Shown: positions 1-6,058, counted from the first letter of the stretch. The stretch: 9,015 nucleotides of DNA from Geobacter sp. UBA5608 (GCA_002424705.1 DIKW01000098.1:14461-23475), one strand, 5' to 3'. Notes: generated by a model from the sequence alone, not told the origin. Program-made: numbers and translations.

Positions 1-581
1 ATGCTGATGCCGGACATGAGGCGTCCCCCTTGTCCATCGCCTCGCGCCGTATCCAAAATCCGATCACATCGACCCTGATCGTCATCGCCTGCCTGCTGCT
101 GGCGGGCGCCCTGGGCTTTATGGGCTATCTGTTCCTGGGCGGTGGTGGCACGACGACTACGTTCTTTGGCTCACAGGCCCCCGTTGATGACGGCAAGATC
201 ACCGTACAGCAGGTGCAGGCATCGTATCTGAACAAAGCTGCTGCCGGCGACCTGCTGATCATCACCGGCGAAGCCCTGAACAGCTTCAACAAGCCCCGAG
301 CAGCGCTGCAGGTCAAGGCGACCCTGTTTGGTGACAACAACGAAGCGGTGGTCACCCAACTCGCCTATGCCGGTAATCAACTGACCCGTGAGCAGTTAAC
401 CACCATGCCCTGGGAAAAGATCGAGGCCGCTATGAACAACCAGTTCGGCGACTCCCTGGCCAATCTGGAGGTGGCCTCCGGCAAGACGATTCCCTTCACG
501 CTGGTGATCATCAACCCGCCGGTCACGGCTAAGGATTTCAGCGTTGAGGCGGTGGGCTCCACCGTTGCTGCCAGCAAATAA
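1..581 (+). CDS. DUF3426 domain membrane protein, C-terminal part (5' end off window)
   Basis: The frame is open to the left edge (first full codon at position 3) and stops with TAA at 579-581, so the start lies outside the window; a TTG at 30 is only an internal codon. About 192 residues are visible. A short charged/polar stretch is followed by one membrane helix (starting near ITSTLIVIACLLLAG) and a Gly/Thr-rich linker. A beta-rich domain follows with the DUF3426 pattern: LLIITGEALN, a YAGNQL segment with LT..L, the NPPVTAKDFSVEAVGS end, and a 'pG..ipF' type turn (SGKTIPFTLVI). Family members usually carry an N-terminal MJ0042 zinc ribbon before the helix, which would be upstream here. Topology is inferred as a cytoplasmic zinc ribbon with DUF3426 outside the inner membrane. 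The molecular role is unknown. It converges on the isomerase gene through a shared terminator. Confidence 0.8.
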   Translation, partial: ADAGHEASPLSIASRRIQNPITSTLIVIACLLLAGALGFMGYLFLGGGGTTTTFFGSQAPVDDGKITVQQVQASYLNKAAAGDLLIITGEALNSFNKPRAALQVKATLFGDNNEAVVTQLAYAGNQLTREQLTTMPWEKIEAAMNNQFGDSLANLEVASGKTIPFTLVIINPPVTAKDFSVEAVGSTVAASK

Positions 582-608
582 CCGGCGACGTTATCCGTCT
601 CAAACAAA

Positions 609-641
609 CAAGGGCTGCCCTGATTGGGCAGCCCTTGTTTT
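609..641. terminator. Bidirectional intrinsic terminator
   Basis: A perfect 12-bp stem (609-620 with 626-637) encloses the 5-nt loop TGATT. On the + strand it is followed by TTTT (638-641). On the - strand the hairpin is followed by TTTG-rich sequence (complement of 600-608). It sits between two convergent genes and can stop both. Confidence 0.9.
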
Positions 642-662
642 GTTCGTATCTGGGATGCGTTG

Positions 663-1145
663 TTACACTATTTCGACCAAGCGGATAGCAAACGTCAGGT
701 CTCTTCCGGCCAAAGGGTGGTTGGCATCAATGGTGATACTGCTGTCGGTCACCTCGGTAATCAGTACCGGCATACTGCTGCCATCCTGCAACACCACTTC
801 CAGATGCTGTCCCTCGATCGGCTCGACGCCGTCTCCCAGCTCGCTGCGATCGACCACCGCCACCATCTGATCATGGCGGGGACCGTAGGCCTCGTCACAG
901 GGGATGGTGACCGTGGTGCTACTGCCCACGGTCAGACCGATAACCGCCTTCTCAAATCCAGGGATCACGTTGCCTTCACCGATAACAAACTCCAACGGAT
1001 CGCTGCCGCAATCCGACCCGCACCCGCCAGAGCTGCAGCCGCACCCTTCGTGCTGGACTTCCTCTGAAGAGTCAAAGATTGATCCGTCTTCAAGCGTTCC
1101 GGTATAATGAACGCGCACCCGATCACCATTTTTTGCCAACAGCAT
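663..1145 (-). CDS. SlyD-like FKBP-type peptidyl-prolyl cis-trans isomerase with Cys-rich loop
   Basis: A 160-residue protein of the SlyD branch of FKBPs, which catalyse prolyl isomerisation and act as cytoplasmic folding chaperones. Residues 1-27 give the FKBP start (VRVHYTGTLEDGSIFDSS). Residues 50-70 carry the family core PLEFVIGEGNVIPGFEKAVIG, and YGPR is at 87-90. The region around 91-140 is the insert-in-flap chaperone segment. The end (ANHPLAGRDLTF, 141-152) is the SlyD hallmark that closes the FKBP fold. Odd feature: residues 30-49, between DSS and PLEF, form an extra loop with four cysteines (35, 37, 42, 46). E. coli SlyD instead has its metal-binding residues in a C-terminal tail, which is absent here. 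The ATG at 1145 is chosen because AAAGGA precedes it at good spacing; a GTG at 1196 would add 17 unrelated residues. It is the last gene of the yggT-divIVA-DUF167 string, possibly separated from it by a weak terminator. Confidence 0.93.
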   Translation of the reverse strand: MLLAKNGDRVRVHYTGTLEDGSIFDSSEEVQHEGCGCSSGGCGSDCGSDPLEFVIGEGNVIPGFEKAVIGLTVGSSTTVTIPCDEAYGPRHDQMVAVVDRSELGDGVEPIEGQHLEVVLQDGSSMPVLITEVTDSSITIDANHPLAGRDLTFAIRLVEIV

Positions 1146-1160
1146 CTTCAATCCTTTCGT

Positions 1161-1192
1161 AAAACCAAAATCCCCGCTCCAAAGGAGAGGGG
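1161..1192 (-). terminator. Possible terminator or attenuator between the DUF167 and FKBP genes
   Basis: Positions 1172-1180 and 1184-1192 form a 9-bp stem with one mismatch and a 3-nt loop. Read on the - strand the hairpin is followed by ATTTTGGTTTT (1171-1161). It lies just after the DUF167 stop. I see no clear promoter between it and the FKBP start, so it may only reduce read-through. Confidence 0.45.
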
Positions 1193-1200
1193 GCACCCTG

Positions 1201-1500
1201 TTACGGCAACTTTTGTTCGAGCTGGGCCGCCGTAGCCCCCAGCACCTTAATCCGCTTGTGGCGGGAACTCTCGCCGGCTTCGATCCGTACCGCTGATTTA
1301 GCCACCCGAAACAGCTTGGCCAGAAACTCCTGACAACAGTCGTTGGCTGCGCCGTCCACCGGCGGGGCGGTTAGCCGCAGCTTGAGTTCATCCCCCTGTA
1401 TGCCGCAAAACCCGTTGCGGGAAGCCCTGGGCTGCACCAGCACCCGCAGCAGCAGACCATCGGGTTGCTCCTGCCAGGGCAATTCACTCCTGTCGGCCAT
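1201..1500 (-). CDS. DUF167 (YggU-like) protein
   Basis: A small protein of about 99 residues in the DUF167/YggU family, whose biochemical role is unknown. The family signature is clear: LLLRVLVQPRASRNGF near the N-terminus, LKLRLTAPPVDGAAN in the middle, the FLAKLF helix, then GESSRHKRIKVLG, matching the usual 'vqPrAsk..i' / 'APPvdGkAN' / 'G.kSR.K.v' order and length. The start is uncertain. The ATG at 1500 lies inside the end of divIVA (17-bp overlap) and has no obvious Shine-Dalgarno. A TTG at 1482 sits 4 nt after an AGGAG that overlaps the divIVA stop, and a TTG at 1506 is also in frame. Either way translation is probably coupled to divIVA. The neighbourhood (yggT, divIVA) is a common one for this family. 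Confidence 0.9.
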   Translation of the reverse strand: MADRSELPWQEQPDGLLLRVLVQPRASRNGFCGIQGDELKLRLTAPPVDGAANDCCQEFLAKLFRVAKSAVRIEAGESSRHKRIKVLGATAAQLEQKLP

Positions 1501-1936
1501 GCTCAATCAGGCGGGCGTGGGCATCCAGCAACCCCTTCAGCTCAATCTCGAACTGCAGTCGCTGACGGCGCACCTCTTGCACCTTGACCTGCAGTTCGGC
1601 CACGGTGCGCTCGGCATCGTCCACCAGACGGCGGGCCTGCATCTGGGCCTCGGCGATGATCAACTCCCCTTCCTTCTGGGTGTTGGCCTTCATCTCCTCG
1701 GTGATGGTACGTGCCGCCAGCATTGTCTCGCGTAAATCCTTGTCCCGCTCAGCCATCTCAGCCAACTCACGGGTCTGTCGATTGACCTGTTCCTTCAATT
1801 CGGTGTTCTCCCGCAGCAGCGTCTCCATCTCAGCCGCCACGGCCTGCAGAAAGGCATCTACATCGTCGGCGTCAAGGCCGCCGAACATCTTGCCCTTGAA
1901 CTGTTGCTGCTGAATATCCAGCGGGGTAATCGTCAT
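1484..1936 (-). CDS. divIVA: DivIVA domain protein
   Basis: A 150-residue cytoplasmic coiled-coil protein of the DivIVA/Wag31/GpsB group, which binds curved membrane at poles and septa and recruits division or cell-wall proteins. Residues 1-33 match the conserved N-terminal domain (ITPLDIQQQQF, then LDADDVDAFLQAV). Residues 34-135 are almost continuous Glu/Arg/Gln-rich heptads predicted to form a long coiled coil. The turn that normally carries the Phe-Arg membrane-inserting pair in Bacillus (FRGYD) reads KMFGGLD here, so the Arg is absent and one residue is added. The ATG at 1936 is preceded by AAAGGAT at about 8 nt. It lies 15 bp after yggT and overlaps the DUF167 start region, so it belongs to the middle of an operon. 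The divIVA name refers to the family; the exact function in this lineage is inferred. Confidence 0.9.
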   Translation of the reverse strand: MTITPLDIQQQQFKGKMFGGLDADDVDAFLQAVAAEMETLLRENTELKEQVNRQTRELAEMAERDKDLRETMLAARTITEEMKANTQKEGELIIAEAQMQARRLVDDAERTVAELQVKVQEVRRQRLQFEIELKGLLDAHARLIEHGRQE

Positions 1937-1951
1937 GACAGGTATCCTTTG

Positions 1952-2275
1952 TTAGCGCAGCCGCAGGCTCAGGCTGGCGTTAAACAGGTACTGGTACAGG
2001 GTGTCCAGCAGCACAATCTGCAGCAGGTAGATCAGGGCAAAGGCCACCAGGGGCGACAGGTCAACGGCGCCGGTATCAGGCATGTAGCGGCGGATACGCC
2101 GCAGCACCGGCTCAGTCACCCGGTGCAAAAAATTGACGATCGGATTGTAGTGGTCGGGGTTGACCCACGAGATCAACGCAGCGGCAATCAGGACATACTT
2201 GTAGAGCGTCAGCAGCCCATTGGCCATCTCGACGATCACCGACAATGCACGCAGTATGTTTGCAAATAGGATCAT
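1952..2275 (-). CDS. YggT family membrane protein
   Basis: A 107-residue protein with a single YGGT domain. A hydrophobic N-terminal helix (about residues 8-36) runs into ISWVNPDHYNPIVNFLHRVT, then EPVLRRIRRYMP and a second helix (about 70-95, LSPLVAFALIYLLQIVLL). This is the family pattern of two helices around a conserved N-P-x-x-x-x-L/TEP-L-R-R motif. YggT/YlmG proteins are small inner-membrane proteins found beside division genes; their mechanism is not settled. The ATG at 2275 is chosen because AAAGGA lies 8 nt upstream. The open frame continues upstream to 2671, but that part overlaps the monophosphatase gene on the other strand and has no family resemblance. A promoter at 2306-2334 fits this start, making yggT the first gene of the operon. 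Confidence 0.9.
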   Translation of the reverse strand: MILFANILRALSVIVEMANGLLTLYKYVLIAAALISWVNPDHYNPIVNFLHRVTEPVLRRIRRYMPDTGAVDLSPLVAFALIYLLQIVLLDTLYQYLFNASLSLRLR

Positions 2276-2305
2276 GGCGGTATTCCTTTGGAAAATTCGC
2301 CGCAA

Positions 2306-2334
2306 ACTATGCCTGATTCCATCCTGAAAGTCAA
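2306..2334 (-). promoter_or_regulatory. Sigma-70-type promoter of the yggT-divIVA operon
   Basis: On the - strand a TTGACT (-35, 2334-2329) is followed after 17 nt by CATAGT (-10, 2311-2306). Transcription would begin near 2299, about 24 nt before the yggT ATG and upstream of its AAAGGA site. It is read by eye and not tested. Confidence 0.55.
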
Positions 2335-2355
2335 AATGTATGCGCTGCTGCCTGG

Positions 2356-2385
2356 TTGACTGAAGGCGTGTCGTTCCGGTATGCT
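2356..2385 (+). promoter_or_regulatory. Sigma-70-type promoter of the monophosphatase gene
   Basis: TTGACT (2356-2361) is followed after 18 nt by TATGCT (2380-2385). The expected start of transcription, about 2392-2393, falls on the ATG chosen for the gene, and no Shine-Dalgarno is present. This points to a leaderless mRNA. The promoter is divergent from the yggT promoter, whose -35 box lies about 20 bp away. Confidence 0.5.
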
Positions 2386-2392
2386 GCCTGCC

Positions 2393-3181
2393 ATGATACT
2401 TAATCAGTTTCTTGATATCGCGATTCAGGCTGCCTTGTCCGCCGGCCGGCTGCAGCGTTCGCGCTTTGCCACCGATTTCACCGTGGCTCATAAGGGGGCA
2501 AAGGACCTGGTGACCGAGCTGGACACCGCCTCTGAGGCGTTGATCGTCGGCATGCTGCTGGACCGCTTCCCCGACCACGGGATCCTGGCCGAAGAGGGCA
2601 GCTACCCTGATGGCGACGGCCTCCACCGCTGGATCATCGACCCGATCGACGGCACCACCAACTTTGCCCACGGCTTTCCCTGGTTCTGCAGTTCGATCGC
2701 CCTTGAGCGTGAAGGCCAGCTGCAGGCAGGGGTGATCTACAACCCGATCAACGACGAACTGTTCTACGCCACCGCCGGCGGCGGCGCCTTTCTGAATGGC
2801 CGACGCATCATGGTTTCACAACGTTCGCCTTTGACTGCATCGTTGCTGGGTACCGGCTTTCCCTATGATTGCGCCACCCATCCCGAGAATAACTTCGACG
2901 CCTTTATCCGTTTTCAAAAGGCGGCCCGCGGTATCCGCCGCGCCGGGGCCGCCGCACTGGATTTAGCCTATCTTGCCGCCGGTCGCCTGGACGGTTTCTG
3001 GGAGGTCAAGCTCAAGCCCTGGGATGTGGCGGCCGGCAGTTTGCTGGTTCAAGAGGCGGGCGGCACGGTGAGCGCCTTTGACGGCAGCCACTACCAGATG
3101 TGCAACCACCGTATCCTGGCCAGCAACGGCCTGATCCACCAGGAGATGATTGAACTGCTGGCCCAGGGAGGACCCCCATGA
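2393..3181 (+). CDS. Inositol monophosphatase family protein (SuhB-like)
   Basis: A 262-residue Mg2+-dependent phosphatase of the IMPase/SuhB family, likely cytoplasmic, acting on inositol-1-phosphate or a related sugar/nucleotide phosphate. Metal ligands are in the expected order: E67/E68 in LAEEG, D83 and D86 in motif A (WIIDPIDGTTNFAHG, 80-94), and D211 in motif B (KPWDVAAGSLLVQEAGG, 208-224). Spacing and length match E. coli SuhB closely, with almost no offset, which supports the ATG at 2393. An ATG at 2381 in the same frame would add four residues but overlaps the putative -10 box. No Shine-Dalgarno precedes either. The stop TGA overlaps the ATG of the next gene (ATGA), indicating translational coupling. 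The substrate cannot be fixed from sequence, so 'suhB' is not assigned as a symbol. Confidence 0.93.
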   Translation: MILNQFLDIAIQAALSAGRLQRSRFATDFTVAHKGAKDLVTELDTASEALIVGMLLDRFPDHGILAEEGSYPDGDGLHRWIIDPIDGTTNFAHGFPWFCSSIALEREGQLQAGVIYNPINDELFYATAGGGAFLNGRRIMVSQRSPLTASLLGTGFPYDCATHPENNFDAFIRFQKAARGIRRAGAAALDLAYLAAGRLDGFWEVKLKPWDVAAGSLLVQEAGGTVSAFDGSHYQMCNHRILASNGLIHQEMIELLAQGGPP

Positions 3182-3504
3182 AACGCATCGTTATTGCCTT
3201 TTTGTTGAATGCCTTTGTGCTGCCCGGCGTTGGCCAGATCTACCTCGGTCGCAAGGTCAAGGGTGTTGTGCTGGTGATGGCGGTCAATCTGCTGCTCCTG
3301 GCGGCCCTGTTTTTTATGATGAAGATCTCCAGCCCGGTGATCGCTGCCCATCTGAGCGGTACGCCGATCACCCCTCAGCAGGTGCTTGAGGCGATCCAGC
3401 CATACTCGCTGTGGGCTAAACTGCTGCTGTCAGCCTTGCTGGGCGTGTGGGGCTTTGGGCTGGTGGATCTGATCAGCGTACTGCGTTCGCCGCCCCATGA
3501 ATAA
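3178..3504 (+). CDS. Small integral membrane protein with PGxGQIYLG motif
   Basis: A 108-residue protein of unknown function. Three hydrophobic segments are visible: about residues 3-23, 29-48 and 80-100. The first contains NAFVLPGVGQIYLGRKVKG. This resembles the start of TM2-type and related small membrane domains, in which a Pro-Gly-x-Gly-Gln-x-Tyr-x-Gly turn links two helices. A polar loop (about 50-78) sits between helices two and three. A strong GGAGGA lies 5-6 nt before the ATG, and the ATG overlaps the stop of the monophosphatase gene by 4 bp, so the two are coexpressed. No catalytic motif is seen. Confidence 0.8.
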   Translation: MKRIVIAFLLNAFVLPGVGQIYLGRKVKGVVLVMAVNLLLLAALFFMMKISSPVIAAHLSGTPITPQQVLEAIQPYSLWAKLLLSALLGVWGFGLVDLISVLRSPPHE

Positions 3505-3506
3505 CT

Positions 3507-3536
3507 TTGACAAACGACGTTTGTTTGTGCAATGAT
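3507..3536 (+). promoter_or_regulatory. Promoter of the fabH-like gene with extended -10
   Basis: A consensus TTGACA (3507-3512) is followed after 18 nt by AATGAT (3531-3536), itself preceded by TGC (3528-3530), an extended -10 feature. Transcription would start near 3543, which is the ATG. It begins only 3 bp after the stop of the membrane-protein gene, so the synthase has its own control. Confidence 0.6.
3510..3524 (+). promoter_or_regulatory. Operator-like palindrome inside the fabH-like promoter
   Basis: ACAAACG-A-CGTTTGT is a perfect 7-bp inverted repeat around one base. It overlaps the last three bases of the -35 box and lies in the spacer before the -10. That position suits a repressor that blocks RNA polymerase. 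The binding protein is unknown. Confidence 0.5.
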
Positions 3537-3542
3537 ATAAAA

Positions 3543-4523
3543 ATGATACGGTCACAGATAATTGGCAGCGGTGCCGGCCTTCCCGAACGTATAGTCGGCA
3601 ATGAATTCTTTTCTTACCTGATCGACGATGCCGATGAGTGGATCTCCTCTCGTACAGGCATACGGGAACGTCGTTTTGTCTCGCCAAACGAAGCCACCTC
3701 TGATCTGGCGGTGCGCGCAGCCAAGGCGGCCCTGGCGGACGCCGGTATTGATGGCAGCGAGATCGACTGCATCGTGGTGGGTACCTCCACCCCAGATATG
3801 ATCCTGCCGGCAACGGCCTGCATGGTGCAGAAGGAGATCGGTGCCAAAAACGCCTTTGCCTTCGATCTGAACTCGGTCTGTGGCAGCTTTGTCTTTTCAA
3901 TGGACACCGCCGACAGCTTCATCAGGTCCGGTAAGGCCAAGACCGCCCTGGTGATCGGCGCTGACACCTATTCTAAGATCCTCAACTTTGAGGACAAGAC
4001 CACCTGTCCCCTGTTCGGCGACGGCGCCGCTGCTGTGATCCTGCGGGCCGGCGAGGGAGACACCGGCATTCAGCAGACCTTCATCCGTTCCGACGGTAAC
4101 GGCTGGCCCCTGATCCAGGTCCCTTCCTCCGGTTCACGCAAGCCGGTTACCGCTGAGACCATTGCCGCCAAGGAAAACACCTTCTATATGGCCGGCAAGC
4201 AGGTCTACGTCTTCGCCACCGAGGCGATCCCCGAGCTGATCCAGACCGTCTGCGAACAGGCCGGGATCACCCCGGACCAGCTGGACTGGCTGATCCCTCA
4301 CCAGGCCAACCTGCGGATCATCGACTCGGTCTCCAAAAAGAACCACATCCCCAAGGAAAAGTTCCTGGTCAACCTCCAGAAGTATGGCAATACTGCCGCT
4401 GCATCGGTGGGCCTGGCCCTTGATGAGTTTCGGCGCAACGGCACCATCAAGCCCGGCCAGCTGGTGCTGGTAATGGGCTTTGGGGGCGGCCTCTCCTGGG
4501 GTGGCCTGCTGATCCGCTTCTAG
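3543..4523 (+). CDS. 3-oxoacyl-ACP synthase III (FabH-type ketosynthase)
   Basis: A 326-residue thiolase-fold condensing enzyme that joins an acyl-CoA primer to malonyl-ACP at the first step of fatty acid synthesis, or performs a related priming reaction. The triad is visible: C113 (NSVCGSF), H253 (WLIPHQANLRIID) and N283 (KYGNTAAAS), at nearly the same spacing as in E. coli FabH (112/244/274). Other signatures are ADEWISSRTGIRERR (30-44), FGDGAAAVIL (158-167) and the C-terminal GFGGGLSWGG (312-321). Unusual: the active-site Cys is flanked by V and GSF rather than the usual A-C-A/S-G-F. It lies outside a plsX-fabH-fabD-fabG cluster, so it may be a second FabH with its own primer preference. 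The ATG at 3543 is chosen because homology starts there; a TTG at 3507 is part of the -35 box. No Shine-Dalgarno; the mRNA may be leaderless. Confidence 0.93.
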   Translation: MIRSQIIGSGAGLPERIVGNEFFSYLIDDADEWISSRTGIRERRFVSPNEATSDLAVRAAKAALADAGIDGSEIDCIVVGTSTPDMILPATACMVQKEIGAKNAFAFDLNSVCGSFVFSMDTADSFIRSGKAKTALVIGADTYSKILNFEDKTTCPLFGDGAAAVILRAGEGDTGIQQTFIRSDGNGWPLIQVPSSGSRKPVTAETIAAKENTFYMAGKQVYVFATEAIPELIQTVCEQAGITPDQLDWLIPHQANLRIIDSVSKKNHIPKEKFLVNLQKYGNTAAASVGLALDEFRRNGTIKPGQLVLVMGFGGGLSWGGLLIRF

Positions 4524-4549
4524 CGGTACAACCTGTGTCCATCAATCGT

Positions 4550-4577
4550 AACGGCCCTGGATCTCCAGGGCCGTTTG
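4550..4577 (+). terminator. Intrinsic terminator after the fabH-like gene
   Basis: A perfect 11-bp stem (4550-4560 with 4565-4575) with loop ATCT is followed by TT and GTGT. It lies 26 bp after the synthase stop and 12 bp from the end of the convergent methyltransferase gene, so it may serve both, though the - strand tail is poor in T. Confidence 0.8.
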
Positions 4578-4589
4578 TGTATCTACGGA

Positions 4590-5627
4590 CTACGTGCTGC
4601 CCCCCGATACCTGCCTTCTGCCGGCGACCCCTTCACCAGCTTGCTTCACTTCCAATCCTGACTGTCTGAACAGATCGGCCAATTGCTCACCGGTCAGCTG
4701 CTTGCCCCAACCGCCGTGAAACCGGTTGGCAGCCAGCAACCAGCCCCCCGGCTGCAGCCGTGCTGCCAGCCCAGCAACCACCCGCCGAACTGCAGCTGGT
4801 TCATGCAGCATTGGCCCGCCCAGCAGTCCATTGCAAAGAACCAGATCATAGCTGCCCGCAGGCCAGCCTTCACACAGCAAATCCACCGCCCGAAACTGCA
4901 GCCGGTGCTGCCAGCCCTGGCCAACCAACGGGTCGGTGCGGCGCACATAAGCTGTCTGGCGTTGTGGCAGATGGGGCAGATAACGGTTCTGGGCTGCGTA
5001 CACCTCCAGCGGATCCAGGGTCCAACCTTCCAGCTGCACCTGTCCTGGTGTCCAACCGGCCTGCTCCGCAGCCTCGATCAACTCCCAACTACCCTCACCA
5101 CTGCCGCAGGCAGCATCTAGGCAGCGTACTACTTCGTGTCCACGAGTCGCGGCAAACCACCCCTGCACCCATGACTGTTGCGCCGGGTAACGGTTAAAAC
5201 CCGGGCCGTTGTAACGCGACGGCAAAAAACTGGCGTAGATGAACCGTTCATGCAGTTCAGCATCCTTAAGCAACCGCTCGAGCAGGTGAGCCGGATCGGC
5301 AGTCTGCTGACACCAGTACGGCAGTTGCGAAAAACAATCGGCCCAACTCAGCGCCTCATGAAAGGGGGTACTGGCAACAAACGGCGGGTGGTGGAGACTG
5401 GCACGGTAATAACGATAGAACAGGCGCCTGATCTGTTCGATCGGCAGGTACCGTTCGCTCTGGTATCGTATTTCCGGCGAGATGCACAGCCCGGCGCTGG
5501 GCAGCGGTGCAGGACTGGTTGCGGCGTAGATCGTAAATAGCAGTTGCAATCGTTCATGGTCACGCCTGAACAGCGAGGGCTGCGGCAGTCTAACCGGGTT
5601 CAGGTGCGCGCTGGGCATGGGATCCAT
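4590..5627 (-). CDS. Class I SAM-dependent methyltransferase, CheR-like core
   Basis: A 345-residue protein whose C-terminal half is a Rossmann methyltransferase. Motif I is VVRCLDAACGSGEG (166-179), the acidic end of strand 2 is in LEGWTLDPLEVYAAQN (199-214), an 'AVDL' turn precedes YDLVLCNGLLGG (260-271), and LQPGGWLLAANR (291-302) is the post-motif strand. The GSGE loop and the 'YDLVLCN' strand resemble CheR-type glutamate methyltransferases, but the CheR 'CRN' signature is altered (LCNGLL). Residues 1-160 are Tyr/Pro/Arg-rich and not recognised; they end in RYNGPGFNRYPAQQSWVQGW, which may contact substrate. The substrate is unknown. The ATG at 5627 follows the PIN stop with one base between (TGA-G-ATG) and has no Shine-Dalgarno, so it is probably translated by reinitiation. 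A second ATG at 5618 is possible. It is the last gene of the RHH-PIN-methyltransferase unit. Confidence 0.85.
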   Translation of the reverse strand: MDPMPSAHLNPVRLPQPSLFRRDHERLQLLFTIYAATSPAPLPSAGLCISPEIRYQSERYLPIEQIRRLFYRYYRASLHHPPFVASTPFHEALSWADCFSQLPYWCQQTADPAHLLERLLKDAELHERFIYASFLPSRYNGPGFNRYPAQQSWVQGWFAATRGHEVVRCLDAACGSGEGSWELIEAAEQAGWTPGQVQLEGWTLDPLEVYAAQNRYLPHLPQRQTAYVRRTDPLVGQGWQHRLQFRAVDLLCEGWPAGSYDLVLCNGLLGGPMLHEPAAVRRVVAGLAARLQPGGWLLAANRFHGGWGKQLTGEQLADLFRQSGLEVKQAGEGVAGRRQVSGGST

Positions 5628-5628
5628 C

Positions 5629-6057
5629 TCAGGATGGCTTAAAATCCTTGAGCTGGAGCACAGCGCCCGATGCCTTGGTTTTGCGCCAGTAACCACTGTT
5701 GGCGGTAATCAGGATGCCACCGTGCAGCTGGGCCACGGCCTGATACAGGGCCCCGTAATAGCTGACCCCCTGTTGCTCGGCCAACAGTGCTGCCGCGCAG
5801 TGCAGTGCAGCACCGTTGTCTGCTTCGGGGAAGTCAAATCCGCTCAACAGTTCAAGCAGATCAGCCGCTCGTTGCGGATAGTGCTGCAGCAGCAGGCTGC
5901 CAACCTCGGACAGCCAATGCGGTGGCAGCAATAATTGGCAACCGCCCTCCAGCCAGAGTTGCAGCAGATCCAGGGAACGGTCCTGTTCCTTTGCTTCGGC
6001 CGTTGGCAGGGCCCATTTTACAATCACGCTGGCATCAGGCACATACAGCTGATCCAT
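5629..6057 (-). CDS. PIN-domain protein (VapC-like), probably missing a catalytic acid
   Basis: A 142-residue protein with the PIN fold of VapC-type RNases, which cut tRNA or other RNA using a cluster of acidic residues and Mg2+. The first acid is D8 (YVPDASVIVKWALP) and the second is E51 (HWLSEVGSLLL). In the usual third motif (V-S-x-Y-D-A-x-Y-x-A-L-A) the sequence is VSYYGALYQAVAQ, with G102 where Asp is expected. In the fourth motif ITAD is ITAN (N120), a change also found in active relatives. The enzyme may therefore be impaired, or the sequence may have diverged to another role such as binding. Start: the ATG at 6057 has GGAG 8 nt upstream and follows the antitoxin stop after one base (TGA-T-ATG). 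As a TA toxin it would be held by the upstream RHH protein; the unusual partner is the methyltransferase downstream. Confidence 0.85.
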   Translation of the reverse strand: MDQLYVPDASVIVKWALPTAEAKEQDRSLDLLQLWLEGGCQLLLPPHWLSEVGSLLLQHYPQRAADLLELLSGFDFPEADNGAALHCAAALLAEQQGVSYYGALYQAVAQLHGGILITANSGYWRKTKASGAVLQLKDFKPS

Positions 6058-6058
6058 A

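Noticed and set aside
624..1067. 147-codon + strand frame opposite the isomerase gene
   Set aside because: It is the shadow of a well-recognised FKBP gene on the - strand and begins inside the bidirectional terminator.
1146..1196. GTG start adding 17 residues to the isomerase
   Set aside because: The extra residues do not resemble FKBP N-termini, while the ATG at 1145 has AAAGGA at correct spacing.
2276..2671. N-terminal extension of the YggT frame to 2671 on the - strand
   Set aside because: It overlaps the monophosphatase gene and the divergent promoters, has no family resemblance, and the ATG at 2275 has a good ribosome-binding site and matches YggT length.
3507..3542. TTG start adding 12 residues to the FabH-type synthase
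   Set aside because: The TTG is the first part of a consensus -35 box, and family similarity begins at the ATG at 3543.
4683..5540. Several long + strand frames opposite the methyltransferase
   Set aside because: They are Pro/Gln/Ala-rich shadows typical of G+C-rich antisense frames. The - strand frame carries clear methyltransferase motifs.
5628..5696. Upstream start of the methyltransferase inside the PIN gene
   Set aside because: It would overlap the PIN coding region by about 68 bp. The ATG one base after the PIN stop repeats the spacing seen between the RHH and PIN genes.
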